From contig NZ_NUUX01000010.1 in assembly GCF_002564465.1 (NCBI RefSeq), positions 127,170 to 191,169 on the forward strand: a stretch of 64,000 bases of DNA, in the 5' to 3' direction. This stretch comes from Bacillus sp. AFS088145. Lineage in GTDB: Bacteria; Bacillota; Bacilli; Bacillales; Bacillaceae_G. This document shows positions 43,938-53,888 of the stretch, piece by piece (the first letter of the stretch is position 1; every line of letters begins with the position of its first letter). The notes beneath the pieces were generated by a model, which saw nothing but the letters and a program-made list of their open reading frames with translations, was not told where the DNA came from and did not search any database. A program made the translations under genes and the position numbers.

Positions 43938-44085
43938 ATTTGCAGATATGCTGATTTTTATTGCAGATTCGCTAATTTTAATTGCAGTTCACTATTCATT
44001 TGCAAGTTTTCAACGTTTGTTTGCACTGATAGGTCTCTTATTTGCTGCTATCAAAGGCTTATTTGCAGTTTCAGTCGGTCGGTAA
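43938..44085. repeat. seven degenerate 21-bp tandem repeats
   Basis: TTGCA/TTGCT marks recur with TGC at 43941, 43962, 43983, 44001, 44022, 44043 and 44064: spacing 21, 21, 18, 21, 21, 21. On the minus strand the best units read TGCAATTAAAATTAGCGAATC and TGCAATAAAAATCAGCATATC, the same family as the 20-bp repeats at 23.1 kb. A plus-strand frame runs through (43900-44085), because all spacings are multiples of three, but it lacks a ribosome site. Confidence 0.75.
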
Positions 44086-44109
44086 ATTACTACGATTTTC
44101 TCAACACTA

Positions 44110-44141
44110 ATAAAAAGAGGGAACCCCATATGGATTCCCTC
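44110..44141 (-). terminator. terminator of the 142-aa gene
   Basis: Stem GAGGGAA / TTCCCTC followed on the minus strand by five T. Confidence 0.82.
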
Positions 44142-44156
44142 ATTAATATGAAATTA

Positions 44157-44585
44157 TTATTTATTAGAAATAAATTCCGAAACTTTTAATTGTTCTTCAC
44201 TTGACGCATTGTTAATTGAAGATTGAAGTGATTCCTCTAGTAAACTACGATTCTTGTAAAAATCTTCATATTTACTATTATAATAGTACTTCACTGCTTC
44301 TAAATCTGAGAAAAACTCTTTTCCAAGCTTTAGAAGAAATGTTACTGGAAGTCCTTCGATCACTACTGTATTTACATTTTCAGAAATTTCATTTACCGTA
44401 CTGTTTGAAGTTGAAATCATTTCCTCGTTTAATTCTTTAACAAGTAATTGTTCGAACCCTTTTATTTTATTGTTTCTTTTGTTCACGATTCGCTTTTTGT
44501 TTGTCTTTAATAAACGAATGGAATGATGTTTATCAAGCAATACTGCTGAACGTTTCTTTTTCTTTAAAAAAATGCTGCTACTCAA
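44157..44585 (-). CDS. unknown basic protein (142 aa)
   Basis: I choose TTG at 44585, 8 bp after AAGGGAG; the longer frame (GTG at 44594) overlaps its own ribosome site. The first third is very basic (LKKKKRSAVLLDKHHSIRLL, then KKRIVNKRNNK), the rest acidic and helical. No signal peptide; no motif recognised. It has its own terminator and lies upstream of the glyS T-box on the other strand. Confidence 0.7.
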   Translation of the reverse strand: MSSSIFLKKKKRSAVLLDKHHSIRLLKTNKKRIVNKRNNKIKGFEQLLVKELNEEMISTSNSTVNEISENVNTVVIEGLPVTFLLKLGKEFFSDLEAVKYYYNSKYEDFYKNRSLLEESLQSSINNASSEEQLKVSEFISNK

Positions 44586-44804
44586 AACTAGCACTCCCTT
44601 CTGATAGTATAGTATATAAATAAAACAACTTTTCTATCATACCAAGTAATGCTCATACTGTAAAGGTTTTATCTTTACATGTTAGCTTTCCAAAAAATAT
44701 TCAAAAAATTCACGGTATTTTTTTATCAAAATTGTTCATAATAATATTTGACTTAATCATTGTCACTTTGTTAAAATAACAACATATTATTTATTACATA
44801 TAAC

Positions 44805-45010
44805 GTTGACGGAAAGAAGTACCTAAAGATTATTTTGACTAGCGAATTGAGGATGGTGTGAGCTCAATCAAAACCTTTAGCGAAAGGCATTCCTGAGTTA
44901 ATTCTTAAAGTGGACAATTTTTTTAATTGTCAACTAGGGTGGAACCGCGGGTGCATATACAGCTCTCGTCCCTAGGCAGAAAATGCCTAAGGATGAGAGC
45001 TTTTTTATTT
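44805..45010 (+). promoter_or_regulatory. T-box riboswitch of glyS (tRNA-Gly)
   Basis: The conserved T-box AGGGTGGAACCGCGG (about 44936-44950) is followed by a terminator AGCTCTC...GAGAGCT with T-run (about 44962-45006), the alternative to the antiterminator. On the 3' side of stem I, GGC at 44886-44888 followed by A (GAAAGGCA) is the likely specifier codon, for glycine. Uncharged tRNA-Gly would open transcription of glyS. Confidence 0.9.
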
Positions 45011-45056
45011 CATTCTTGCATTTTCAAAAAACAATTGAAAATTGGAGGCAGATGAA

Positions 45057-46442
45057 ATGTCAGAAAAATCAATGGATGTCGTAGTAAGTCATGCTAAACA
45101 CAGAGGATTTGTATTTCCAGGATCTGAAATTTACGGTGGTTTAGCAAATACGTGGGATTATGGTCCACTTGGTGTTGAATTAAAAAATAACGTGAAAAAA
45201 GCTTGGTGGAAAAAATTTGTTCAACAAAGTCCATATAATGTTGGATTAGATGCTGCAATCTTAATGAATCCACGTACATGGGAAGCTTCAGGTCATATTG
45301 GTAATTTTAATGATCCAATGATCGATTGCAAAAATTGTAAAGCTCGTCATCGTGCAGATAAATTAATCGAAAATGCACTTGAAGAAAAAGGAATGGAAAT
45401 TATCGTTGATGGTCTTCCATTTTCAGAAATGGCTAAATTAATTGAAGAACATAAAATTGCTTGTCCTGATTGTGGTAGCCATGATTTTACAGATATTCGT
45501 CAATTTAACCTAATGTTTAAAACATTCCAAGGTGTTACTGAGTCAAGTACGAATGAAATTTTCTTACGACCAGAAACAGCACAAGGTATTTTCGTAAACT
45601 TCAAAAATGTTCAACGTACTATGAGAAAGAAAGTACCATTTGGTATTGCTCAAATTGGTAAAAGCTTCCGTAACGAAATTACACCAGGAAATTTCACGTT
45701 CCGTACTCGTGAATTTGAACAAATGGAGCTTGAATTCTTCTGTAAACCAGGTGAAGAGTTAGAATGGTATTCTTATTGGAAAGATACTGCTAATAAATGG
45801 CTTTTAGCTTTAGGTATGAATGAAGAAAATCTTCGTTTACGTGAACATAGTGCAGATGAATTATCACACTATAGTAACGCGACAACTGACTTTGAATATA
45901 AGTTCCCATTTGGTTGGGGCGAATTATGGGGCATTGCGTCTCGTACAGATTATGATTTAAAACAACATATGGAATATTCAACAGAAGATTACACATACCA
46001 TGATCCAATTACAAATGAAAAATACGTTCCATATTGTATCGAGCCATCATTAGGTGCAGATCGTGTGACATTAGCATTTTTAATTGATGCTTATGAAGAA
46101 GAAGCATTAGAAGATGGTACATCTCGTACAGTAATGCGTCTACATCCTGCATTAGCACCATATAAGGCAGCAATTTTACCATTATCAAAAAAATTATCAG
46201 AAAATGCACAAGAAGTATTTGCTTCTTTAGCAGAAGATTTCAATGTTGATTTCGATGAAACTGGTTCAATTGGTAAACGTTATAGACGTCAAGATGAAAT
46301 CGGTACTCCATTCTGTATTACTTACGACTTCGAATCAATTGAAGATGGAAAAGTAACAGTTCGTGACCGTGACACGATGGAGCAAACTCGTGTTGCAATA
46401 AGTGAATTACAATCATTTTTAGCAAATAAAATTAAATTTTAA
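45057..46442 (+). CDS. glyS: glycyl-tRNA synthetase, single-chain (dimeric) type
   Basis: 461 aa from ATG at 45057; a TTG at 45042 overlaps the ribosome site GGAGG and is rejected. Class II synthetase: zinc ligands CKNCKARH and CPDCGSHD in the insertion (about 93-142), motif 2 [19 protein letters not shown] (about 205-223), and motif 3 [10 protein letters not shown] (about 333-342), with an anticodon-binding domain behind. This alpha-2 type replaces the GlyQ/GlyS alpha-beta enzyme of B. subtilis. Controlled by the T-box upstream. Confidence 0.97.
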   Translation: MSEKSMDVVVSHAKHRGFVFPGSEIYGGLANTWDYGPLGVELKNNVKKAWWKKFVQQSPYNVGLDAAILMNPRTWEASGHIGNFNDPMIDCKNCKARHRADKLIENALEEKGMEIIVDGLPFSEMAKLIEEHKIACPDCGSHDFTDIRQFNLMFKTFQGVTESSTNEIFLRPETAQGIFVNFKNVQRTMRKKVPFGIAQIGKSFRNEITPGNFTFRTREFEQMELEFFCKPGEELEWYSYWKDTANKWLLALGMNEENLRLREHSADELSHYSNATTDFEYKFPFGWGELWGIASRTDYDLKQHMEYSTEDYTYHDPITNEKYVPYCIEPSLGADRVTLAFLIDAYEEEALEDGTSRTVMRLHPALAPYKAAILPLSKKLSENAQEVFASLAEDFNVDFDETGSIGKRYRRQDEIGTPFCITYDFESIEDGKVTVRDRDTMEQTRVAISELQSFLANKIKF

Positions 46443-46458
46443 TTTAGTTTTTTGAAAT

Positions 46459-46486
46459 AGGGTGTCCTTTTGGACATCTTTTTTCA
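46459..46486 (+). terminator. glyS terminator
   Basis: Stem GGTGTCC / GGACATC, short loop, six T, about 20 bp after the stop. Confidence 0.85.
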
Positions 46487-46569
46487 TATATTTTACTAAA
46501 GCTTGTTTAAAGTTTAAGAAATTTACTAAAAATGGTAAAATAAAGGTATAAAATAAAGGAGGAGTTTAA

Positions 46570-47292
46570 ATGAGGAGTTCAAATCCTATCTTAAATTCTG
46601 AACGATTAACGAAATCAAGGCATTCTGCTAAGGCTATGACGATCGGTGGGACAATTGGTAAAACAATTATTGCATTAATCTTACTTATCGCAACAGCGGG
46701 ATACTCATTTTATCTAACGGCTACTGGAACACTTAATTCTAAAGTGTTTATTGGATGTTTAATCGTTGCATTCATTATTGGGTTAGTAACATCTTTTTCT
46801 CCTAGAATTGCGCCGATTACTACACCTATTTATGCAGCAGTTGAAGGGATTCTAATTGGTAATATTTCAGCTGTTTACGAAGCAACATATGGAATGATTG
46901 TCCTACAAGCGGTTCTATTAACAATTGCAATTATAGCAGGAACATTAATTTGTTATGCTACTGGACTGGTTAAAGTAACTCACCGTTTTAGATCAATTGT
47001 TTTCGGTTTAACAATCGGAGTGTTAATATTTTATTTACTAACGATGGTTCTTCAACTTTTCCATGTTCCAATTCCATTTATCCATCAATCTGGTCCAATA
47101 GGAATATTTGTTAGTTTAGCGATACTTGTTATTGCTTCATTAAATTTATTCTTGGATTTTGATCTAATTACGACAAGTGTTAGACAAGGTGCTCCAAAAG
47201 AGTTCGAGTGGTATTGTGCTTTTGGTTTATTAGTAACAGTCATTTGGGTTTATATTGAAGCACTTCGATTCCTATCGAGGCTTCGCGATTAA
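46570..47292 (+). CDS. Bax inhibitor-1/YccA-like membrane protein
   Basis: 240 aa, seven helices. SNPILNSERLTK at the start and the ending LNLFLDFDLITTSVRQGAPK then EWYCAFGLLVTVIWVYIEAL are typical of the YccA-type branch of the BI-1 family, with the conserved Asp pair in the sixth-seventh helix loop. Bacterial BI-1 proteins act as pH-dependent calcium leaks or interact with membrane proteases such as FtsH; function here unproven. Ribosome site AAGGAGG. Confidence 0.9.
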   Translation: MRSSNPILNSERLTKSRHSAKAMTIGGTIGKTIIALILLIATAGYSFYLTATGTLNSKVFIGCLIVAFIIGLVTSFSPRIAPITTPIYAAVEGILIGNISAVYEATYGMIVLQAVLLTIAIIAGTLICYATGLVKVTHRFRSIVFGLTIGVLIFYLLTMVLQLFHVPIPFIHQSGPIGIFVSLAILVIASLNLFLDFDLITTSVRQGAPKEFEWYCAFGLLVTVIWVYIEALRFLSRLRD

Positions 47293-47310
47293 ATATTTTT
47301 AGTCAGGCAG

Positions 47311-47341
47311 ACCTTACTCTCAAATGAAAGTAAGGTTTTTT
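47311..47341 (+). terminator. rho-independent terminator
   Basis: Stem ACCTTACT / AGTAAGGT with 10-nt loop and T-run after the YccA-like gene. Confidence 0.85.
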
Positions 47342-47407
47342 ACTATATTTTGATTAGAATTCGATCATGAGTAGATCGAATTACAATAGTAGAAAGTAGG
47401 GAAATAG

Positions 47408-47602
47408 ATGAGTAAGAAAAAATTTGAAGTATTTGAAAATGAAACAATAAATGATTGCTTAGAGAGAATGGAAAAAGAAGGTTATACACCAGTTAAAAGA
47501 ATGGAAGTACCAATATTTTCAGAGCAAATGGTTAATGGAAAGGTAGAAATTGAACCAACTGGAAGAAAGATTGTATTTGAAGGAAGATTAAATACGAATT
47601 AA
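47408..47602 (+). CDS. NETI-motif protein (YebG-like)
   Basis: 64 aa. Carries ENETINDCLERMEKEGYTP, the NETI motif that names this family of small Bacillus proteins (B. subtilis YebG). Function unknown. A zinc-ribbon gene follows 62 bp later on the same strand. Confidence 0.88.
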   Translation: MSKKKFEVFENETINDCLERMEKEGYTPVKRMEVPIFSEQMVNGKVEIEPTGRKIVFEGRLNTN

Positions 47603-47664
47603 TATGAATAAAGATAATAATTTAATGGAATAGTAACCTTATATGAATAAAATGAGGTGAAAAT

Positions 47665-47913
47665 ATGCATAAATTAGCATGTCCACGCTGTAAAACAAAC
47701 AAAAGTAGATTTTATTTAATCGAACAAAACCCAAAAGCAGTTAAATTAAATGCTCAAAGCGGTGATGTTGAAATAGAAGAATATGTTTCAAGTGGGCTAG
47801 ATCCATTTTTTGTTCCATATAAAGGTCCAGAATATTTAGTTCAATGTGGAACTTGTGGTTTAATTGATCAAAGTGTAATGTTTGAAAAAACAGCGGATTC
47901 ATTGAAATTTTAA
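47665..47913 (+). CDS. small zinc-ribbon protein, unknown
   Basis: 82 aa. Two CxxC pairs (CPRCKTNKSRFY at 6-17, CGTCGLID near 61-68) probably bind one zinc ion, with a beta-rich middle. GAGGTG is 7 bp before the ATG. Probably co-transcribed with the NETI gene. Family not recognised with certainty. Confidence 0.78.
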   Translation: MHKLACPRCKTNKSRFYLIEQNPKAVKLNAQSGDVEIEEYVSSGLDPFFVPYKGPEYLVQCGTCGLIDQSVMFEKTADSLKF

Positions 47914-47950
47914 AATAAAAAAACTAAGTATGAAGGTATATATAGTATTA

Positions 47951-47988
47951 AAATAAGATGCCCCCTAACAGAGGTCATCTTATTTTTG
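47951..47988. terminator. bidirectional terminator
   Basis: Stem AAATAAGATG / CATCTTATTT with inner CC/GG pairs; between the zinc-ribbon gene and convergent corA. Confidence 0.85.
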
Positions 47989-48051
47989 TTGGATAGCTTT
48001 TTTTAGGTTTACATGCAAAAAGAACAATTTTGAAGTAGATAGTTTTTCTTT

Positions 48052-48993
48052 TTAAAACCAATCTTTTTTCTTGAACCACATCACTAATCCGAACACGATG
48101 AGTAGCATGATCACCCAACAGTAATAATAACCATATTTTAATTGAAGCTCAGGGATGTGAACAAAATTCATTCCATATACACCGACGATGAATGTCAATG
48201 GCATGAACACAATCGAGACCGATGTTAACATTTTCATCGTTTTATTCATTTTGTGTGAGTTTGTTGAAATATAACTTTCTCTGATGACATTTGCCATTTC
48301 CCTGTTATCTGCAATGTCATCTAATAATTTTACTAGGTGTTCGTAGACGTTTCGTAATTTCTTTGTCGTTTCTTTGTCAATTTCAACGTGGGTTGAATTT
48401 AATATACGATAAATTAAATCTTTTGTTGGTTTAACTGTTTTTCTTACTTTTGATAACTTGCTTAATTGTGTTTTAATTCCATCGATCATGCTTAGATCGG
48501 AATTTGATCCTAATTCATCAATCTCTTCGATGTCATCTTCAATTTTTTGGACGATTGGAAAGAATTTATCAACAATTTCATCACAAATGTGATATAGGAT
48601 TCGTTCTGGTTTTATTCCTTTTGTACTTTTTAATCCTTTTAGTTTGTTCCATACAATTTGTATCGCATTTGACTCCTTAAAGCAAAATGAAACGATGTAC
48701 TTGTGGGACAAAAAGAGATCGATTTCAGCTTGTTCCATGTTCTCCTGCAATGATTGTAGAATGATAAAACGATAGCCATCGTAATAATCCATTTTCGGTC
48801 TTTCTTTATAACTTACACAATGTTTAATTGCTATTTCATCGAAGTGGAATTGAGTTCGCAATAAGTCAATTTCTTCTTTTTCAGGTTTTTCAAAATCGAC
48901 CCAAACCCAATCAATTTGTTCGGAATTTAATTCTTCAATTGATACATCAAACGCATGGGTTCCGTCTTTGTAAACAGCCAACGTTTTGATCAT
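48052..48993 (-). CDS. corA: CorA-family magnesium/divalent metal channel
   Basis: 313 aa. A large soluble N-terminal part with a long helix (about 170-250), then two C-terminal helices (about 253-273 and 286-306) with the signature YGMNF between them (GMN loop) that selects hydrated Mg2+. The acidic YKERPKMDYYDGYRFIILQS stretch is typical for the family. Ribosome site AAAGGGTG. Monocistronic. Confidence 0.95.
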   Translation of the reverse strand: MIKTLAVYKDGTHAFDVSIEELNSEQIDWVWVDFEKPEKEEIDLLRTQFHFDEIAIKHCVSYKERPKMDYYDGYRFIILQSLQENMEQAEIDLFLSHKYIVSFCFKESNAIQIVWNKLKGLKSTKGIKPERILYHICDEIVDKFFPIVQKIEDDIEEIDELGSNSDLSMIDGIKTQLSKLSKVRKTVKPTKDLIYRILNSTHVEIDKETTKKLRNVYEHLVKLLDDIADNREMANVIRESYISTNSHKMNKTMKMLTSVSIVFMPLTFIVGVYGMNFVHIPELQLKYGYYYCWVIMLLIVFGLVMWFKKKDWF

Positions 48994-49364
48994 TTTGGCA
49001 CACCCTTTTTTTCGTTAATTTTCTCCAAAATCAGTTTAACACAATATTCTCCATTAGTTTTGAAAAAATTATGAGAAAGTATTAACGATTAACAAAAGTA
49101 GTATAGTTTAAAATTGTAAAATTAGAAAAGAACTAGAACAATTAGAATTGAATAAGGAAGAGAAATAATATCCGCACTTTTCCTTATTGGCGGATACTTG
49201 TTGATATTTTACTATCAAAATAATCACTAACTGTGTCATTTAGAAGTTTCTGTTACCATTAGAGTAAGGAATTTAAATTAAGTAAAAAAATTAATTTAAG
49301 AAAACTTTGACTTTTTAGTAGTCGATGGATATAATAAATAACAATTAAAGCACACAAATGAATT
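48994..49364. other. 371-bp gap between corA and the ileS leader
   Basis: No gene seen. It should hold divergent promoters for corA and ileS. A small inverted repeat TATCCGC..GCGGATA (about 49169-49196) may be a hairpin. Confidence 0.4.
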
Positions 49365-49625
49365 CAATGACGAGAAAAGTAATTTTCGTTACTGTTCTAC
49401 AGAGAGCCGGGGAAGCTGAAATCCGGTGAATAGTACTTAAATGAAGATCCTCTCCGAGAAGTCAAACTGAAAACATAAGTAGGTTTGAACGGGTGTCTAC
49501 CGTTAAAAGGAACGCGTATGATTGTACGTGACTGAGTGCTATTGAAGAGCGGAATGTTTTCAATAGAATTAGGGTGGTATCGCGGTTAAACCCGTCCCTT
49601 ATTATAGGGGCGGGTTTTTGTGTGC
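49365..49625 (+). promoter_or_regulatory. T-box riboswitch of ileS (tRNA-Ile)
   Basis: Conserved T-box AGGGTGGTATCGCGG at 49571-49585, followed by terminator AAACCCGTCCC / GGGGCGGGTTT (49588-49617) and T-run. ATC at 49447-49449 on the 3' side of stem I is the likely specifier, for isoleucine. Upstream GTAATTTTCGTTAC forms the tip or side of stem I. Controls the gene by tRNA-Ile charging. Confidence 0.9.
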
Positions 49626-49653
49626 TTTAAAAAAATAAGAGAGGCGATATCAT

Positions 49654-52600
49654 ATGAAAAAAGAAAACATGAAAGAATCTGTTCAAATTCGTGAAAAAAG
49701 GATTAGTGAACTTTGGTCCAAAGAAAATACTTTTATTAAATCAGTTGAACAAAGAGAACATAATCAATCTTTTGTTTTTTATGAAGGTCCCCCAACTGCA
49801 AATGGACTACCACACGTTGGTCACGCATTAGGTCGTACGATAAAAGATGTGGTAGCTAGATATAAAACAATGGCTGGTTTCCAAGTTGTTCGGAAAGCTG
49901 GATGGGATACGCATGGTTTACCAGTTGAACTCGGTGTTGAAAAGATGTTAGGCATTTCAGGTAAGGCAGAAATTGAACGTTATGGTGTAAAAGCTTTTCT
50001 AGATAAATGTAAAGAAAGTGTTTTTACTTACGAGAAACAATGGCGAGACTTTACTGAGCAGTTAGGTTATTGGGTGGATATGGATGATCCATATGTAACA
50101 CTGGACAATTCTTATATCGAAAGTGTATGGAATATCCTCGGGACAATTCATGAAAAAGGTTTACTAATAAAAGGTCATCGTGTTTCACCTTATTGCCCTA
50201 GTTGTCAAACATCACTAAGCTCACATGAGGTAGCGCAAGGATATAAAGACGTGAAGGATTTATCTGCAACCGTTAAGTTTAAATTGCAAGATGAAGAAAA
50301 TGTCTATTTCCTTGGATGGACGACAACTCCGTGGACACTTCCAGCTAATGTAGCCTTAGCTGTAAATCCAACAATGGAATATGTTCGTGCTAAAAAAGGT
50401 GAGGAAGTATATATTCTTGCTAAGGCATTAGTAGAAAAAGTGCTAAAAGCTGATTACGTCATTTTATCTGAATTTCTTGGGGCAGATCTAATCGGTATTA
50501 GTTATTTACCACCATTTAATTTCGTAAAGGTTGAAGTTGGTCATAAAGTTGTGAAAGCAGATTTTGTAACTGAAAGTAGTGGTACTGGAATTGTTCATAT
50601 CGCACCTGCATACGGTGAAGATGACTACAAGGTTGTACAAGAAAATGGGTTATCTTTTGTAAATGTAGTGAATGAAAAGGGCCAATATACTGATGAAGTA
50701 CCTAATTTTCAAGGTCGTTTTGTTAAAGAGTGTGATGTAGATATAGTGAGGTATTTAGCCGAAAACGATTTATTATTTAGTAAAGAAAAATATGAGCACA
50801 GCTATCCGCATTGTTGGCGTTGTGATTCACCTTTACTCTATTATGCGAATGAAAGTTGGTTTATTAAAACGACCGCATTAAAGGATGAGTTTATTAAAAA
50901 TAATGAAGAAGTAACTTGGCATCCAGATCATATAAAATACGGTCGATTCGGTAATTTTTTAGAACAAATGGTAGATTGGAATATTAGCCGAAAAAGATAT
51001 TGGGGCACCCCATTAAATGTTTGGGAATGTGTTTCATGTAATCATCAATTAGCACCAAAAAGTATAAATGAATTATGTAACCATTCGGTTGAAGAAATTG
51101 ATAGCTCAATTGAACTGCATAAACCTTTTGTTGATGAAGTTACTCTTAATTGTCCAAATTGTAAAGGTAATATGAAAAGAACACCTGAAGTAATTGATGT
51201 CTGGTTTGATAGCGGTTCGATGCCATTTGCCCAGTATCATTATCCTTTTGAAAATAAAGAGAAATTTACAAAACAATTCCCAGCTGATGTTGTCATTGAA
51301 GGGATCGATCAAACAAGAGGCTGGTTCTATAGTTTACTTGCAGTATCTACTTTATTTACCGGGAAAGTACCGTATAAACGAGTATTATCTCTAGGCCATG
51401 TTTTAGATGAAAATGGACAAAAAATGTCTAAAAGTAAAGGGAATGCACTAGATCCAGTAGAATTAATTCAAAAATATGGTGCTGATTCATTAAGATGGGC
51501 TTTATTGGTAGACAGTGCGCCTTGGAATCCGAAGCGTTTTTCTGAAAGAGTCGTTCAAGAGGCGAAATCGAAACTCATCGATACAATCGACAATGTTCAT
51601 AGTTTTTACAGTCTATATGCAAATTTAGATGGATTTAATACAACAGAACAATATGAGTATCAATCAAGTACGTTGGATAAATGGATCATTTCACGTTTGC
51701 ATAGTACAGTCAAAAATGTAACCAAAAATTTAGAGGATTATCAATTTACAAATGCTGCAAGAGACATCGCTAAATTAGTAGATGAAGTTAGCAATTGGTA
51801 TGTAAGAAGATCAAGAGAACGATTCTGGTCAAATGGAATGAATAAAGAGAAGGCAGCGGCTTACTATACATTGTTTGAAGTATTAACAAAAGTAAGTCAA
51901 TTAATAGCACCGTTTACGCCATTCTTAGCGGAAGATGTTTATGTTAATTTAACAAAACAAAGCGTCCATTTATCTGATTTTCCAGTTTGCGATGAAACAT
52001 TAATCGACGCTCAGCTTGAAAAGGAAATGGATGCAGTTCTAAAAGTTGTTGAACTTGGAAGAAGTATTCGAAATGCAAATTCATTAAAGATTAAACAGCC
52101 ACTAGCTAGTTTAACTTTAGTTAGTAACAATGAGGAGATCAATTGGGATTTATATAAAGAAATTGTTTTAGATGAGTTAAACGTAAAAAAATTCCAACAA
52201 GTATACAACGAAAATGATTTTTCGATCTTAAAAATGAAATTGGATTTTAAAAAATCAGGAGCAAAATTTGGAAAGCTTTCAAATTTAGTCAATCAATCAC
52301 TTCAAACATTAACAAATGAAGAAGCAAAAAGAGTGATTGAGAGCGGGTATGTTAATGTTTTACTTGAAACAGGAGAAACTGTTAAAGTCGACACACAAGA
52401 TATTTTAGTTGAAAAAAGCGCAAGAGAAGGTTTTGCATCAGCCACGAATGGCGAATATACAGTGACACTCGACACATTACTAACAGAAGATCTTATCCAA
52501 GAAGGTACTGTAAGAGAATTAATCAGGTCTATTCAAGAATACCGAAAAGAATTAGATCTACCAATTAATATGCGTGTAGACATTGGAATAACAGCTAATC

Positions 52601-52749
52601 CAGAGTTTATTGAAATCATAGAAAAGTTTAAAGCAATGCTTGAGGAAAACTTATTAATGAGAAAACTAGTAGTGAAGAATCAAGTGAATGGAAAAGAAAT
52701 TAAAGTTGGTGATTACCAGTCCGAAATTGAATTAGTTGCTTCTAATTAA
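49654..52749 (+). CDS. ileS: isoleucyl-tRNA synthetase, type 2 (IleRS2-like)
   Basis: 1031 aa. Class I HIGH motif as HVGH (54-57, [16 protein letters not shown]), KMSKS at 590-594 ([16 protein letters not shown]), an editing domain (about 190-390) and a C-terminal anticodon domain. Sequence text such as [20 protein letters not shown] and the length match the eukaryote-like type 2 enzymes rather than the shorter bacterial type 1 with a C-terminal zinc finger. Type 2 enzymes are commonly resistant to mupirocin. Many bacilli carry both types; whether a second one exists lies outside the window. Confidence 0.93.
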   Translation: MKKENMKESVQIREKRISELWSKENTFIKSVEQREHNQSFVFYEGPPTANGLPHVGHALGRTIKDVVARYKTMAGFQVVRKAGWDTHGLPVELGVEKMLGISGKAEIERYGVKAFLDKCKESVFTYEKQWRDFTEQLGYWVDMDDPYVTLDNSYIESVWNILGTIHEKGLLIKGHRVSPYCPSCQTSLSSHEVAQGYKDVKDLSATVKFKLQDEENVYFLGWTTTPWTLPANVALAVNPTMEYVRAKKGEEVYILAKALVEKVLKADYVILSEFLGADLIGISYLPPFNFVKVEVGHKVVKADFVTESSGTGIVHIAPAYGEDDYKVVQENGLSFVNVVNEKGQYTDEVPNFQGRFVKECDVDIVRYLAENDLLFSKEKYEHSYPHCWRCDSPLLYYANESWFIKTTALKDEFIKNNEEVTWHPDHIKYGRFGNFLEQMVDWNISRKRYWGTPLNVWECVSCNHQLAPKSINELCNHSVEEIDSSIELHKPFVDEVTLNCPNCKGNMKRTPEVIDVWFDSGSMPFAQYHYPFENKEKFTKQFPADVVIEGIDQTRGWFYSLLAVSTLFTGKVPYKRVLSLGHVLDENGQKMSKSKGNALDPVELIQKYGADSLRWALLVDSAPWNPKRFSERVVQEAKSKLIDTIDNVHSFYSLYANLDGFNTTEQYEYQSSTLDKWIISRLHSTVKNVTKNLEDYQFTNAARDIAKLVDEVSNWYVRRSRERFWSNGMNKEKAAAYYTLFEVLTKVSQLIAPFTPFLAEDVYVNLTKQSVHLSDFPVCDETLIDAQLEKEMDAVLKVVELGRSIRNANSLKIKQPLASLTLVSNNEEINWDLYKEIVLDELNVKKFQQVYNENDFSILKMKLDFKKSGAKFGKLSNLVNQSLQTLTNEEAKRVIESGYVNVLLETGETVKVDTQDILVEKSAREGFASATNGEYTVTLDTLLTEDLIQEGTVRELIRSIQEYRKELDLPINMRVDIGITANPEFIEIIEKFKAMLEENLLMRKLVVKNQVNGKEIKVGDYQSEIELVASN

Positions 52750-52766
52750 TTGAATAGTTAAAGTGC

Positions 52767-52807
52767 AATGACAGACTAATAACAAAATTTTAGTCTGTCA
52801 TTTTTCT
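52767..52807 (+). terminator. ileS terminator
   Basis: Perfect 12-bp stem AATGACAGACTA / TAGTCTGTCATT with T-run. Confidence 0.9.
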
Positions 52808-52911
52808 AACGTAAGCATGGGCTCCTATTTTGTAAATTCAATAGTTTTAGAGGTTTATTAGAATAGCTGTTGAATTAATTAATTAGTGTTGAATGATTTA
52901 AGGAGGATTAG

Positions 52912-53097
52912 ATGATTTCTAAAAAGAGCATTTATATATATTTGATATACGCATTTTCTTTTGCAACATCGTATTTTTTAGTTAGAGTATTCTTATTTAA
53001 TGGGGAAATTAACTCAGCATTTGCCGGTTCTATTGGCGGTGGATTTACTGGATTTTTAATTTCAATTATTTTTGCTAAACCTATTGAAAAAAGATAA
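52912..53097 (+). CDS. small two-helix membrane protein
   Basis: 61 aa. Two helices (about 7-27 and 36-55); the second contains GSIGGGFTGF, a glycine-zipper-like helix packing motif. Ribosome site AAGGAGG 6 bp before the ATG is strong. Unrecognised; no partner gene next to it on the same strand. Confidence 0.65.
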   Translation: MISKKSIYIYLIYAFSFATSYFLVRVFLFNGEINSAFAGSIGGGFTGFLISIIFAKPIEKR

Positions 53098-53141
53098 TTT
53101 TGAAAACGGCTATTCAATTACTCTATGCTTTAGTTGAACTA

Positions 53142-53177
53142 TTAATAAAGGATGATCATTATTCAATCGATCATCCT
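53142..53177 (-). terminator. terminator of the LysE-type exporter gene
   Basis: Stem AGGATGATC / GATCATCCT with an 11-nt loop; T-rich tail on the minus strand. Confidence 0.82.
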
Positions 53178-53187
53178 CTACTCTACA

Positions 53188-53790
53188 TTAAGTTAATCCA
53201 ATTAAAAGATAAATGCTAGTTCCCCAAATAAACAAGGCGGAGAATTTGTTGAATATATTCAATAAACCTCCTGTACTGTCTACCTTCTTCATAACTGAGC
53301 CTGCGATCGTTAATCCAAAAAACCAAATCCAAGATACTGTAATACATGCGATCGTAAAGAAAACTTGTTCCTTTCCGACATATTTTAATGCACTTGTTCC
53401 AATTACACCGACTGTATCTAAGATTGCATGAGGGTTTAATAAGGAAACTGATAAAGCAAAAATGATTTGCTGTCGGCTAGGTAATGCACTGTTTGATTCA
53501 TTTGCTGCAGGTTTAGATCTCCAAATAACATACCCCATGTATATTAAAAACAAAATACCAGCAATCATCAGGCTAATTCTTAGCCATTCAAATTGTAGAA
53601 CGATAGTGGAAAGTCCGAAAACAGCTAATAGAATTAAAAAAGTATCGCACACAGCAGCAGTAAAAGTCGCAGGAAGCGCTCGAATTAGTTTTGGTTGTGT
53701 GGCACCTTGTGAAAATACAAATACATTCTGTACCCCTAAAGGTAAAATAAGTCCGAATGCTAAGACTAGACCATGAATAATAGCTTCCAT
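53188..53790 (-). CDS. LysE/ArgO-family amino acid exporter
   Basis: 200 aa from ATG at 53790, 8 bp after GGGAG (a TTG just before is an alternative). About six helices. The start HGLVLAFGLILPLGVQNVFV, RALPATFTAAVCDTFLI and the middle LSVSLLNPHAILDTVGVIG are marks of the LysE/ArgO exporters. It lies head to head with a MocR-type regulator gene, which probably controls it. Confidence 0.92.
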   Translation of the reverse strand: MEAIIHGLVLAFGLILPLGVQNVFVFSQGATQPKLIRALPATFTAAVCDTFLILLAVFGLSTIVLQFEWLRISLMIAGILFLIYMGYVIWRSKPAANESNSALPSRQQIIFALSVSLLNPHAILDTVGVIGTSALKYVGKEQVFFTIACITVSWIWFFGLTIAGSVMKKVDSTGGLLNIFNKFSALFIWGTSIYLLIGLT

Positions 53791-53847
53791 CAAATCAACT
53801 CCCTTTCAATTACTATCGTACTATGATAAAACTAAAAGAAAACAACC

Positions 53848-53875
53848 AATTGGATGGTTTTATATCCACCCAATT
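53848..53875. promoter_or_regulatory. inverted repeat operator between the exporter and mocR
   Basis: AATTGGATGG-N8-CCACCCAATT, one mismatch between the arms, located in the 98-bp divergent intergenic region and ending 13 bp before the mocR start. Likely binding site for the MocR protein, controlling both genes; inference from position and symmetry. Confidence 0.55.
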
Positions 53876-53888
53876 TAGGGGGAGTTAG

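Noticed and set aside
43900-44085. Open frame of 61 codons with a hydrophobic product
   Set aside because: It is a by-product of the 21-bp tandem repeat; no ribosome site.
43938-44085. CRISPR array
   Set aside because: Units of 21 bp follow each other without separate spacers and are degenerate; no cas genes are present.
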